From an uncultured Succinivibrio sp. (GTDB lineage Bacteria > Pseudomonadota > Gammaproteobacteria > Enterobacterales > Succinivibrionaceae): a DNA stretch of 5,462 nucleotides. The position numbers were made by a program, and so were the translations under genes. The notes under the pieces are model-generated. The model had not been told where the DNA came from. It made no database searches and worked only from the letters and a program-made list of their open reading frames with translations. Where the stretch lies: NCBI GenBank assembly GCA_900767695.1, contig CAAGAC010000106.1, positions 1 through 5,462 on the forward strand. Reading direction: 5' to 3'. Shown here one piece after another: positions 1-5,109 of this stretch. The stretch's first letter is position 1; each line of letters opens with the position of its first letter.

Positions 1-36
1 CAGATCATTCACCCCACAGACTTTGTGCAAGACCCA

Positions 37-68
37 TTTTTTTAACGCAGGGTTGCAGACGGCTAACT
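37..68 (+). repeat. Direct repeat, left copy (T-run plus 25-nt unit)
   Basis: A run of seven T (37-43) is followed by a 25-nt unit at 44-68. It matches 276-300 at 22 of 25 positions; the differences are c/t at unit position 5 and ac/ca at unit positions 16-17. In the right copy the T-run and first bases are the right arm of a perfect terminator hairpin. In this left copy the complementary left arm is absent, so it cannot fold the same way. The match to ATGGC also recurs downstream of both copies (71-75 and 311-315) after a gap of about 8 nt. Confidence 0.75.
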
Positions 69-72
69 TCAT

Positions 73-86
73 GGCAGGATCCTGCC
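73..86. repeat. 14-bp perfect palindrome (BamHI core)
   Basis: GGCAGGATCCTGCC reads the same on both strands. With a small bulge the symmetry continues outward to ATGG/CCAT (71-90). It could be an operator-like protein site or a small hairpin. Nothing adjacent supports a specific role, so only the symmetry itself is certain. Confidence 0.5.
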
Positions 87-200
87 GCCATCTGCTATCC
101 GTTGCAGGATTTGCACGGAAGGTATCAGATCAATAAATTGAAAATACATTAGATTTTGCTCAGATGAATTGGGCGCGCCTGATGAGACTCGCACTGTCAG

Positions 201-214
201 CTTCAGCGCTGAAG
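201..214. repeat. 14-bp perfect palindrome
   Basis: CTTCAGCGCTGAAG is fully symmetric and lies 26 bp left of the terminator stem. On the minus strand it is downstream of that terminator, so it would not normally be part of the nuclease transcript. Function unknown. Confidence 0.5.
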
Positions 215-240
215 GCCGATGCTTGGGAACTTCAGGAAGG

Positions 241-282
241 CTACGTTAAAAAAGTGCGTAAATACGCACTTTTTTAACGTAG
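241..282. terminator. Bidirectional intrinsic terminator, perfect 20-bp stem
   Basis: Positions 241-260 (CTACGTTAAAAAAGTGCGTA) are the exact reverse complement of 263-282, separated by only two bases (aa, 261-262). The core stem GTGCGTA/TACGCAC is flanked by A6 on the left and T6 on the right. A transcript from either side therefore makes a GC-containing hairpin followed by a U-run, the classic form of a bidirectional terminator. It lies 36 bp after the final TGA of the GIY-YIG gene on the minus strand, where a terminator is expected. The pairing continues beyond the U-tract (ACGTT/AACGT plus CT/AG), longer than a terminator needs. Confidence 0.9.
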
Positions 283-300
283 GGTTGCAGCAGGCTAACT
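270..300 (+). repeat. Direct repeat, right copy (overlaps terminator right arm)
   Basis: T6 (270-275) plus the 25-nt unit at 276-300 is the partner of 37-68, with start-to-start spacing of 232 nt for the 25-nt units. The first 7 bases of the unit (AACGTAG) belong to the terminator stem. The remainder (GGTTGCAG..GGCTAACT) lies between the terminator and the end of the nuclease gene. The conserved block thus crosses a functional boundary, which suggests a copied segment and not two independent terminators. Confidence 0.75.
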
Positions 301-318
301 GGAGCTTGCGATGGCCGT

Positions 319-1092
319 TCAGCTCCCGCGCTTGCGCGGGGCGATCCCGGCGCTCCGCCTGCACTCGTCGATCGAGCGGCCCTGGGCGTCTACCCAGGTC
401 CTCCAGCCTTTCACGCTGTGGCCGAGCACAACCATCGCGGCGGTTGACGGGGAGTTGCAGGGGATGTCGCCGAGGAACTTGCCGCCGCGCACGTGGACTG
501 TCTTCCTAAGTTCCGCGACCACTCACGCCTTCTCGTCGTCGGCAGGGCAGCAGGAGCTGCCGGCAAGCACGATACACTTGCCGCTCCGGACTTCCATCGT
601 GGCCTCTGCGCCTGCGTTTGGCCCGCGCCTTATTTCAAAGGAGTAGGTTCCATCGGGAAGCGCCGCATTGCCATCTCCTGCGCCATGATCGGCACTCTCC
701 CCAGCCTCGGGAGCCGGCTCGTATGCTTGCAGATCCTGCTTCTCCGAAGGCTTGGCCTTGGTTTTCTCGAATACTTCCTCTTTATTTTGGTTTCCCGGGC
801 AGATCTGTTTGCCTTCAAGGGATGAAAGCAGCTTGATTACAAGGCCGATGTCGAGGGCGAAAAGCTCGGATTTGCCGACGCGGCTCTTGCTGAATATGTT
901 GTCGAGGAGCTTCTCCTTCTCGTCAAAGTCCTCTACCTCGATCGCGTACTGCCTCTTGAGTCCGGTGACATTGCTGTAGCCGTTGCTCTCGAGGTAGTTC
1001 ATCCTTGTCTAGAAATTGTCGTTGCGGGTCTTGCCGATCTTGACGAGGCCGCCTACCACCGTGGACATCGCGTAGATGATCCCTTTTGCCAT
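319..1092 (-). pseudogene. GIY-YIG nuclease with C-terminal DUF4357, interrupted by two in-frame stops
   Basis: Reading from ATG 1092, one uninterrupted frame runs 257 codons to TGA 321-319, apart from TAG at codon 28 (1011-1009) and TGA at codon 190 (525-523). Residues 4-7 (GIIY) and 18-20 (KIG) form the GIY and YIG strands of a T5orf172-like GIY-YIG fold. Arg30 is a plausible catalytic arginine and Glu76 in SELF a plausible metal ligand. A charged Ala/Glu/Gly-rich linker covers about 100-147. Residues about 148-245 resemble DUF4357, including VLAGS at 175-179, NSPSTAA at 213-219 and VLGHSVKGW at 222-230. Similar full-length proteins are known as accessory nucleases, some near restriction or defence genes. 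The ribosome binding site AAGGAA (1106-1101) is intact. No indel is needed; each stop is one base change from a sense codon (CAG or GAG; CGA). A recent pseudogene is likeliest. Stop readthrough, or reinitiation at ATG 1002 and GTG 522, is possible but unproven. Confidence 0.85.
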
Positions 1093-1100
1093 CCCGGTAT

Positions 1101-1106
1101 TTCCTT
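1101..1106 (-). promoter_or_regulatory. Ribosome binding site fixing the nuclease start
   Basis: On the minus strand AAGGAA lies 8-9 nt before ATG 1092. This start precedes the TAG and encodes the GIY/KIG strands of the nuclease fold. That shows the ATG at 1002, which follows the TAG, is not the original start. The site sits in the 32-bp gap after the exported-protein gene, so the two genes were probably cotranscribed. Confidence 0.7.
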
Positions 1107-1124
1107 CAATTCAAAGCGGCGCGG

Positions 1125-1733
1125 TCACTTGCCGTATACGGTGACGCTCTTGATGATCTTCGTGCAGTCCTCGTCGGCCTGCTTGAAGATGGCCTCGGAG
1201 ATCTGGCGCTGCTCCTGGAGCCCGCGCACGTGGCAGGCCACCTTGAGCAGGTGGTGCCCGCGGAGCATGTAGCTCTCGTGCATAAGGGTGTGCATGGCGG
1301 GGGTGAAGCCGTCCTGCTGCTTTCTCAGGAATCCCTCGTACTCGAAGGTGCGGTCGTCGCCATGGTGGTCGTCGCGCAGGATCTCGTACTCGCCGTAGAG
1401 GTTGTGCTCCTTGTCGCTGAAGGGCCTGGTCACGAGCTCCTGGAACTTGCCGCCCACGACCTCGCTGTACTTGGCGCCCGAGAGGGCGATGAGCTGGAAG
1501 CTGATGTCGAGGATCCCGTCGTTGTTGGAGTAGGAGTAGCTCTCCATCTGCGGGTTGGTGATATAGGTCTCGTGCAGCTTGCCCGGAACCAGCGCTCTGA
1601 ACTTGAAGCCCTGGGACCTGATGTCGAAGGTCTTCTCCGAGAGCTGGAGCGGGAAGGTGATCGTGTCGGCGAGCGCCGCAGTTGAAACAGCCAAAGCCGC
1701 CAGCGCGGCTGCGATTATTGCTTTTGTCTTCAT
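1125..1733 (-). CDS. Small exported (periplasmic) protein of unknown function
   Basis: I do not recognise the family. The 202-residue product starts with a textbook Sec signal peptide: MKTK, then an Ala/Leu-rich core at 5-21, then an ALA|D type I cleavage site after residue 22. There is no lipobox cysteine, so a soluble periplasmic or secreted protein of about 180 residues is expected. The mature part is mixed polar and hydrophobic, without further membrane segments. Two cysteines (167 and 190) could form one disulfide near the C terminus. Motifs such as FKFRALVP (43-50) and a final KSVTV strand (195-199) faintly recall PsbP/DcrB-like periplasmic proteins; this is a weak inference. I chose ATG 1733 over an in-frame TTG at 1751, because it begins the signal peptide directly and the TTG has no ribosome binding site. 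Even ATG 1733 has only a weak Shine-Dalgarno. It lies 114 bp after the sulfatase-fold gene and 32 bp before the nuclease, in the same direction. Confidence 0.8.
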   Translation of the reverse strand: MKTKAIIAAALAALAVSTAALADTITFPLQLSEKTFDIRSQGFKFRALVPGKLHETYITNPQMESYSYSNNDGILDISFQLIALSGAKYSEVVGGKFQELVTRPFSDKEHNLYGEYEILRDDHHGDDRTFEYEGFLRKQQDGFTPAMHTLMHESYMLRGHHLLKVACHVRGLQEQRQISEAIFKQADEDCTKIIKSVTVYGK

Positions 1734-1752
1734 GCTCTGACTTGTGTTCAAG

Positions 1753-1771
1753 GCGCCGCGACGCGCGGCGC
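1753..1771. repeat. GC-only inverted repeat before the exported-protein gene
   Basis: GCGCCGCG (1753-1760) pairs exactly with CGCGGCGC (1764-1771) around a 3-nt loop. On the minus strand it sits about 20 nt before ATG 1733. No U-run follows, so it is not a canonical terminator. It may form a strong leader hairpin close to the translation start, or reduce read-through from the upstream gene. Confidence 0.55.
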
Positions 1772-1793
1772 TGGATTCACCTTAGCACAAGCA

Positions 1794-1817
1794 GGCGCCA
1801 TGGGGCGCCAGGGCGCC
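1794..1817. repeat. Cluster of GGCGCC palindromes after the sulfatase-fold gene
   Basis: GGCGCC occurs at 1794-1799, 1804-1809 and 1812-1817, with a fourth copy at 1752-1757 touching the neighbouring hairpin. The outer two copies can pair as AGGCGCC/GGCGCCT in the minus-strand transcript. That gives a 7-bp stem about 30 nt after the stop codon at 1850-1848. A T-tract is missing, so a terminator role is only possible. Confidence 0.4.
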
Positions 1818-1847
1818 TTCAAAACCGAGCGCCTTTTCACGCGGAGA

Positions 1848-3902
1848 TCACTTGGCAGGGATCTTCGGGGCGTTCTTGGCCTGGTAGTAGTAGAGGTCGC
1901 GCTCAAGCTTGGAGAACGAGACGGCGTCCCTGCACTCCTTCGGATCGGCGGTCTTTGCAGGATCGGCCATCAGCCCCACCCCAGTAAGCTCGATGGCCTT
2001 GAAGGCAAAGCCCTCGGCGATGTTGCAGGCGTACATGGAGTCATAGGGCACCGCGGCGTCGGCGTTGAAGGCGTAGGGCCAGCGGCACTCCTTGGGATCA
2101 GAGAGCAGATCGCACCCGAAGGTGTGCATCCTCGCCCCGCTCAGGGCCCTTGCCGCCACGGTCGGGAAGAGATCCTTCTGCGAGCCCCAGCGCTTTGGAT
2201 CAAAGGAGATCTGCTCGTGCTCCTGGATCTCCTTTGGAATGTGGAGGATGAAGGGCACGGCGTGGCCCAGTGCCATCTCGTCGGGGTGCGAGCTGTAGCC
2301 GATGCCGCGCATGTTGTGATCGCCTGTCGCGGCGAGGATGGTGCGGGGCGCGAGAGCGGGATCTGACTTCACCTGCTCGTAGAACCTGCCAAGCTGGTCG
2401 TTTGCGTAGCGGAAGGTCGCAAAGAGCGTCGTGGTGTTGGGGTAGGGGAAGCGCTTTAGCTCCTCATCTGAAAGATCGATGGTCTTCGGCTCGACTCCCG
2501 GGGCCACGCGGAAGGGCGGGTGGTTTGAGATCGAGAGCGTGAGCAGCAGGATCGGGCGCTTGTCGTCCCCGCGCTCGCGCAGCACCTTGAGGGCGCCGCG
2601 GAACATGTACTCGTCGTCGATGCCCCAGGCAAACTCGGTTGCCTCGGGGAACCACTTCTTCAGGGTGCTGCGCTCGTAGACCTCGTCCACGCCGATGCGC
2701 CTGAAGAAGGCGTCCATGTCGCGCCAGGAGCCGATGCAGCCCGTGACGAAGACGACGCGGTAGCCCTTGTCGCGGAAGGCCTTGAAGGCGTTGCAGACGT
2801 AGTCGCGGTCGGCCTGGGTCGAGGTCGAGAGGTTGAGATCGGGCACCTCGAGCAGGATCCTCGTCAGGCTGTCCATGGTGCCGTTGCCCTCGGAGAGGAA
2901 GTTCCAGAACCAGAAGTCCTCATCCCTCACCTTCCTCAGGGCGCCGTAGAGATCGCGCCCCTCGCGGTCGTAGCTGAACATGTGGGTGCTCATGCTCTCC
3001 TGCACGCTCACCACGACGTCGGGCTGGTTCTCCTCGAGATACTCATTGACAGGAGTAGTCTGCTCAAGCGGGGCGTAGAGCGAGGACTCGGAGGCCTTTA
3101 TTCCAAGCGCGGCGTAGTCCCTCACCACGTCCTTTGCCGAAACCTCCGGTATCTCCATCTGCTCCTCGGCCCACTCGCGGGCCCAGTGCAGCGCGGCCGG
3201 CCCGTTGGGCACGGTGGCGTTGACCTGGGGGTCGGAGGAGATCTGCGCCGAGTTCTGGCGCAGCGGGAAGGTGCCGAGCGATCCCCTCACGCTGAGCGCG
3301 AAGAGCAGCACCAGCAGCATCGACCAGCCAAGCGAGCGCAGCGGCTGCCACGGCATCGGGAAGACGGCCTCGAGGCGGCGGTGGATCTTCGGGAAGGCAA
3401 AGAGGTAGAGCGCGGTGAAGGAGATGACGGCAAGGCTGCCCGAGACCAGCGGGTAGTCCTCGTACATCGTCTTCGTGGTCGCTACCGGATCCTCCTTTAG
3501 GAACGCGAAGAAGAAGACGTCGATGATGCGGTCGTAGGTGAGGTAGTAGAAGTGGTTGATGACCGTGAAGAGCAGGATGTAGAGGAAGCCTGCGAGGTTT
3601 AGAAGCCAGAAGCACCTGCGGTAGATGGAGAAGGTCCTAGCGGAGATCGCGAGGATGACGCCGAGCGCGAGCGCCGGGATGTAGGCCTGCGCGGCGTACT
3701 TCAAGTCAAAGAGCACCGAGGTCTTTAGAAAGACCCAGAACTCCAAGCCGTGCAGCTTTGAAATGGACTCCGAGGTGAAGGCGTGGATGAAGGCGGCGCG
3801 GCCAGCCTCCATGATGATGAAGCATGCGATCATGCCGAGGAGCACGCCCGAGAAGACGAACCTCAGGCGCTTCTGCGCGTTGCCTGCCTTTGACGCTCCC
3901 AT
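1848..3902 (-). CDS. LtaS/OpgB-type membrane sulfatase-fold transferase
   Basis: The 684-residue protein has five predicted membrane helices (about 13-36, 64-88, 97-118, 150-170, 189-206), then a large domain, expected in the periplasm, from about 210 to the end. This is the layout of lipoteichoic acid synthase and phosphoglycerol transferase (COG1368) and of lipid A phosphoethanolamine transferases. Alkaline-phosphatase-fold active-site motifs are in order: VVVSVQES with metal ligand Glu302, GNGT with likely nucleophile Thr342, WGIDDE at 426-431, SNHPPF at 459-464, TGDH with Asp528 and His529, and GHAVPF with His547. By family analogy it moves a phosphoglycerol or phosphoethanolamine group from a phospholipid head to an envelope acceptor; the substrate cannot be read from sequence. 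Overall it looks most like the LTA-synthase-like proteins of Gram-negatives such as Campylobacter and Helicobacter, judged from memory. Six cysteines (370, 389, 597, 606, 626, 657) lie in the periplasmic domain. The start is supported by AGGAG 8 nt upstream. TGA stop. Confidence 0.88.
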   Translation of the reverse strand: MGASKAGNAQKRLRFVFSGVLLGMIACFIIMEAGRAAFIHAFTSESISKLHGLEFWVFLKTSVLFDLKYAAQAYIPALALGVILAISARTFSIYRRCFWLLNLAGFLYILLFTVINHFYYLTYDRIIDVFFFAFLKEDPVATTKTMYEDYPLVSGSLAVISFTALYLFAFPKIHRRLEAVFPMPWQPLRSLGWSMLLVLLFALSVRGSLGTFPLRQNSAQISSDPQVNATVPNGPAALHWAREWAEEQMEIPEVSAKDVVRDYAALGIKASESSLYAPLEQTTPVNEYLEENQPDVVVSVQESMSTHMFSYDREGRDLYGALRKVRDEDFWFWNFLSEGNGTMDSLTRILLEVPDLNLSTSTQADRDYVCNAFKAFRDKGYRVVFVTGCIGSWRDMDAFFRRIGVDEVYERSTLKKWFPEATEFAWGIDDEYMFRGALKVLRERGDDKRPILLLTLSISNHPPFRVAPGVEPKTIDLSDEELKRFPYPNTTTLFATFRYANDQLGRFYEQVKSDPALAPRTILAATGDHNMRGIGYSSHPDEMALGHAVPFILHIPKEIQEHEQISFDPKRWGSQKDLFPTVAARALSGARMHTFGCDLLSDPKECRWPYAFNADAAVPYDSMYACNIAEGFAFKAIELTGVGLMADPAKTADPKECRDAVSFSKLERDLYYYQAKNAPKIPAK

Positions 3903-3923
3903 TTCCCTCTCTCCTCTCTCAAG

Positions 3924-3943
3924 GCCCGGCCAGGCGGCCGGGC
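3924..3943 (-). promoter_or_regulatory. GC-rich leader hairpin upstream of the sulfatase-fold gene
   Basis: GCCCGGCC (3924-3931) pairs perfectly with GGCCGGGC (3936-3943) around a 4-nt loop. On the minus strand the hairpin ends 21 nt before the start codon, just upstream of the purine-rich ribosome binding site. It has no following U-run, so it is more likely a leader structure affecting mRNA stability or translation than a terminator. If the candidate promoter at 3978-3950 is real, this hairpin would form at the extreme 5' end of the mRNA. Confidence 0.5.
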
Positions 3944-3949
3944 GGCGAT

Positions 3950-3978
3950 ATTTTAACCCACGATGGGCGGCGTTCCAG
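3950..3978 (-). promoter_or_regulatory. Candidate sigma70 promoter for the sulfatase-fold gene
   Basis: On the minus strand TAAAAT (3955-3950) matches the -10 consensus at 5 of 6 positions. A weak -35, CTGGAA (3978-3973, 3 of 6), precedes it with a 17-bp spacer. It lies in the only AT-rich spot of this intergenic region and would start transcription near 3943, about 40 nt before the start codon. The pfkA terminator upstream means this gene needs its own promoter, which supports looking here. The -35 match alone is not persuasive. Confidence 0.35.
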
Positions 3979-4031
3979 CCGACGGTCCCCGATCATCGGA
4001 TGCATAGGACAACGCAGGATTAGGCGGGGCG

Positions 4032-4045
4032 TCCTGCTAGCAGGA
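4032..4045. repeat. 14-bp perfect palindrome between pfkA and the sulfatase-fold gene
   Basis: TCCTGCTAGCAGGA is fully symmetric and lies 13 bp beyond the pfkA terminator, upstream of the candidate promoter for the next gene. That position would suit an operator for a dimeric regulator. It uses the same CCTGC/GCAGG half-sites as the palindrome at 73-86, but in the opposite order. No regulator can be named. Confidence 0.45.
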
Positions 4046-4058
4046 AGCTTTAGGAACA

Positions 4059-4085
4059 AGAAAGCCTCCGCGAGGGAGGCTTTCT
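4059..4085 (-). terminator. Intrinsic terminator after pfkA
   Basis: On the minus strand AGAAAGCCTCC and GGAGGCTTTCT form a perfect 11-bp stem around a 5-nt loop. A U-rich tail (TTTCTTGTTCC, partly inside the stem) follows. It begins 18 nt after the pfkA stop codon. It should end the tpiA-pfkA transcript and separate it from the envelope gene downstream. Confidence 0.9.
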
Positions 4086-4103
4086 CAAGATCATGAGAGG
4101 GAA

Positions 4104-5072
4104 TTACCTGAGGATCTGCGCGAGATCGTAGGTGCTCTTCATGAACGGGTGCTTGTGGTTGGTGATGCACTCGACGATGTCGTCATGGACGAGCTCGCCG
4201 TTCTTCACGCCGATGCACCTGCCGGACTCGCCCTTCTTGAGGAGCTCGACGGCGTAGGCGCCCATGCGGGAGGCGAGCACGCGGTCGAAGGCCGAGGGCG
4301 AGCCGCCGCGCTGGATGTGGCCGAGGACGGTGGCGCGGGCCTCGAGGCCGATGAGCTGCTCGAGCTCCTTGGCCATCTGGTACACGTCGGTCTGGTTCTC
4401 GCAGACCACGATGATCGCGTGGTGCTTGCCGGAGTTGATGCCGTGCTGGATCGAGGCGTAGACCTCGTCCTTGCTCCAGGGCACCTCGGGGACGAGCACA
4501 GCCTCGACGCCGCAGGCGACGGCGCAGGAGACCGCGAGATCGCCGCAGTGGTGGCCCATGACCTCGCAGACGCTGATGCGCTTGTGCGAGGAGCAGGTGT
4601 CGCGCAGCTTGTCGATGCACTCGACGGCGGTGTTCAGGGCGGTGTCGAAGCCGATGGTGGTGTCGGTGCCGGCGATGTCGTTGTCAATGGTGCCCGGCAG
4701 GCCGATGCAGGGGAAGCCGAGCTCGGAGATGAACTTGGCGCCCATGTAGGAGCCGTCGCCGCCGATCACGACCAGCGCGTCGATGCCGTTCTTCTTCATG
4801 ACCTCGACGCTCTCCTTGCGCACCTCGGGGTTCTTGAACTCCGGGAAGCGGGCGGTGCCGAGGAAGGTGCCCCCGCGGTTGAGCAGGTCCGACACGGAGT
4901 GGCGCTCGAGCTTGACGATGTCGTTGGCGTGCAGGCCGGCGTAACCGTCATGGATGCCGTACATCTCGTAGCCGTAGTCGATGCCGGTGCGCACGATTGC
5001 GCGGATAGCGGCGTTCATTCCCGGCGAGTCGCCGCCCGAGGTCAGGACGCCGATCTTCTTGATATCAGCCAT
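4104..5072 (-). CDS. pfkA: ATP-dependent 6-phosphofructokinase
   Basis: Cytoplasmic glycolytic enzyme: fructose 6-phosphate + ATP gives fructose 1,6-bisphosphate + ADP. The 322 residues match the bacterial PfkA length of about 320. Motifs: TSGGD (11-15), GGDGS (104-108) and PGTIDND (126-132, catalytic Asp130). The glycines in GGDGS and PGT mark the ATP form, since pyrophosphate-dependent enzymes usually have GGDDS and PKT. Substrate residues Arg75, Arg165, Arg246, His252 and Arg255 correspond to E. coli R72, R162, R243, H249 and R252. Of the ADP/PEP effector site, Arg24, Arg28, Arg57, Arg157, Glu190 and Lys216 are kept. Two departures stand out: His174 where E. coli has Arg171 (MGHHCGDL for MGRYCGDL), and Ser214 where it has effector-site Lys211. 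An intact frame and otherwise strong conservation argue for a functional enzyme. The start has AAGGA 7 nt upstream. It follows tpiA by 37 bp, probably as an operon; TAA stop. Confidence 0.97.
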   Translation of the reverse strand: MADIKKIGVLTSGGDSPGMNAAIRAIVRTGIDYGYEMYGIHDGYAGLHANDIVKLERHSVSDLLNRGGTFLGTARFPEFKNPEVRKESVEVMKKNGIDALVVIGGDGSYMGAKFISELGFPCIGLPGTIDNDIAGTDTTIGFDTALNTAVECIDKLRDTCSSHKRISVCEVMGHHCGDLAVSCAVACGVEAVLVPEVPWSKDEVYASIQHGINSGKHHAIIVVCENQTDVYQMAKELEQLIGLEARATVLGHIQRGGSPSAFDRVLASRMGAYAVELLKKGESGRCIGVKNGELVHDDIVECITNHKHPFMKSTYDLAQILR

Positions 5073-5109
5073 TGGTTAGTCCTTTTTTAGTGATTCTGCT
5101 TTAAATCTG

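Larger units (their letters stand above)
1..240. other. Non-coding, repeat-bearing intergenic region
   Basis: I find no convincing gene here on either strand. The longest ATG reading frame I traced on the + strand begins at 71 and gives only 21 codons, with no ribosome binding site. The stretch at about 121-160 is clearly more AT-rich than the rest of the window. It contains a TTGAAA (138-143) resembling a -35 box, but no good -10 box follows at a suitable distance. The region also holds two 14-bp perfect palindromes and a degenerate copy of the terminator-associated repeat, listed separately. The window edge may cut a neighbouring element on the left; I cannot identify one. Confidence 0.6.

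Noticed and set aside
1..36. Possible insertion-sequence end at the left edge
   Set aside because: The sequence around CTTTGTGCAAGACCC vaguely recalls an IS terminus, but no inverted partner, target duplication or transposase is present in the window.
69..240. CRISPR array or small RNA gene in the left intergenic region
   Set aside because: Only one pair of degenerate direct repeats is present, without regular spacing, and no clear promoter leads into the terminator from the left.
523..525. Selenocysteine or general TGA recoding at the second stop
   Set aside because: The position is not a conserved catalytic cysteine of DUF4357, and two neighbouring genes end with TGA. I saw no reason to expect a selenocysteine insertion element, although I could not fold the region.
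523..1002. Independent 159-residue gene starting at ATG 1002
   Set aside because: The nuclease frame continues upstream through TAG to ATG 1092, which has a better ribosome binding site and encodes the GIY and KIG strands. The 159 residues are an internal piece of that gene.
1086..1685. 199-codon open frame on the + strand opposite the exported-protein gene
   Set aside because: Low-complexity Val/Leu/Glu/Gly composition typical of an antisense shadow. The minus-strand frame has a clean signal peptide instead.
1731..1751. TTG 1751 as start of the exported protein
   Set aside because: It would add six polar residues before MKTK, has no ribosome binding site, and sits against a GC-rich hairpin; ATG 1733 gives a normal signal peptide.
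1800..2366. 188-codon open frame on the + strand over the 3' end of the transferase gene
   Set aside because: Overlaps the conserved C-terminal half of the sulfatase-fold protein, including the TGDH metal site, and shows no family features.
4149..5090. 313-codon open frame on the + strand opposite pfkA
   Set aside because: It is antisense to a strongly conserved pfkA and is rich in Ala, Val, Asp, Gly and Leu, as expected from GC-rich codon bias on the opposite strand. It has no recognisable family.
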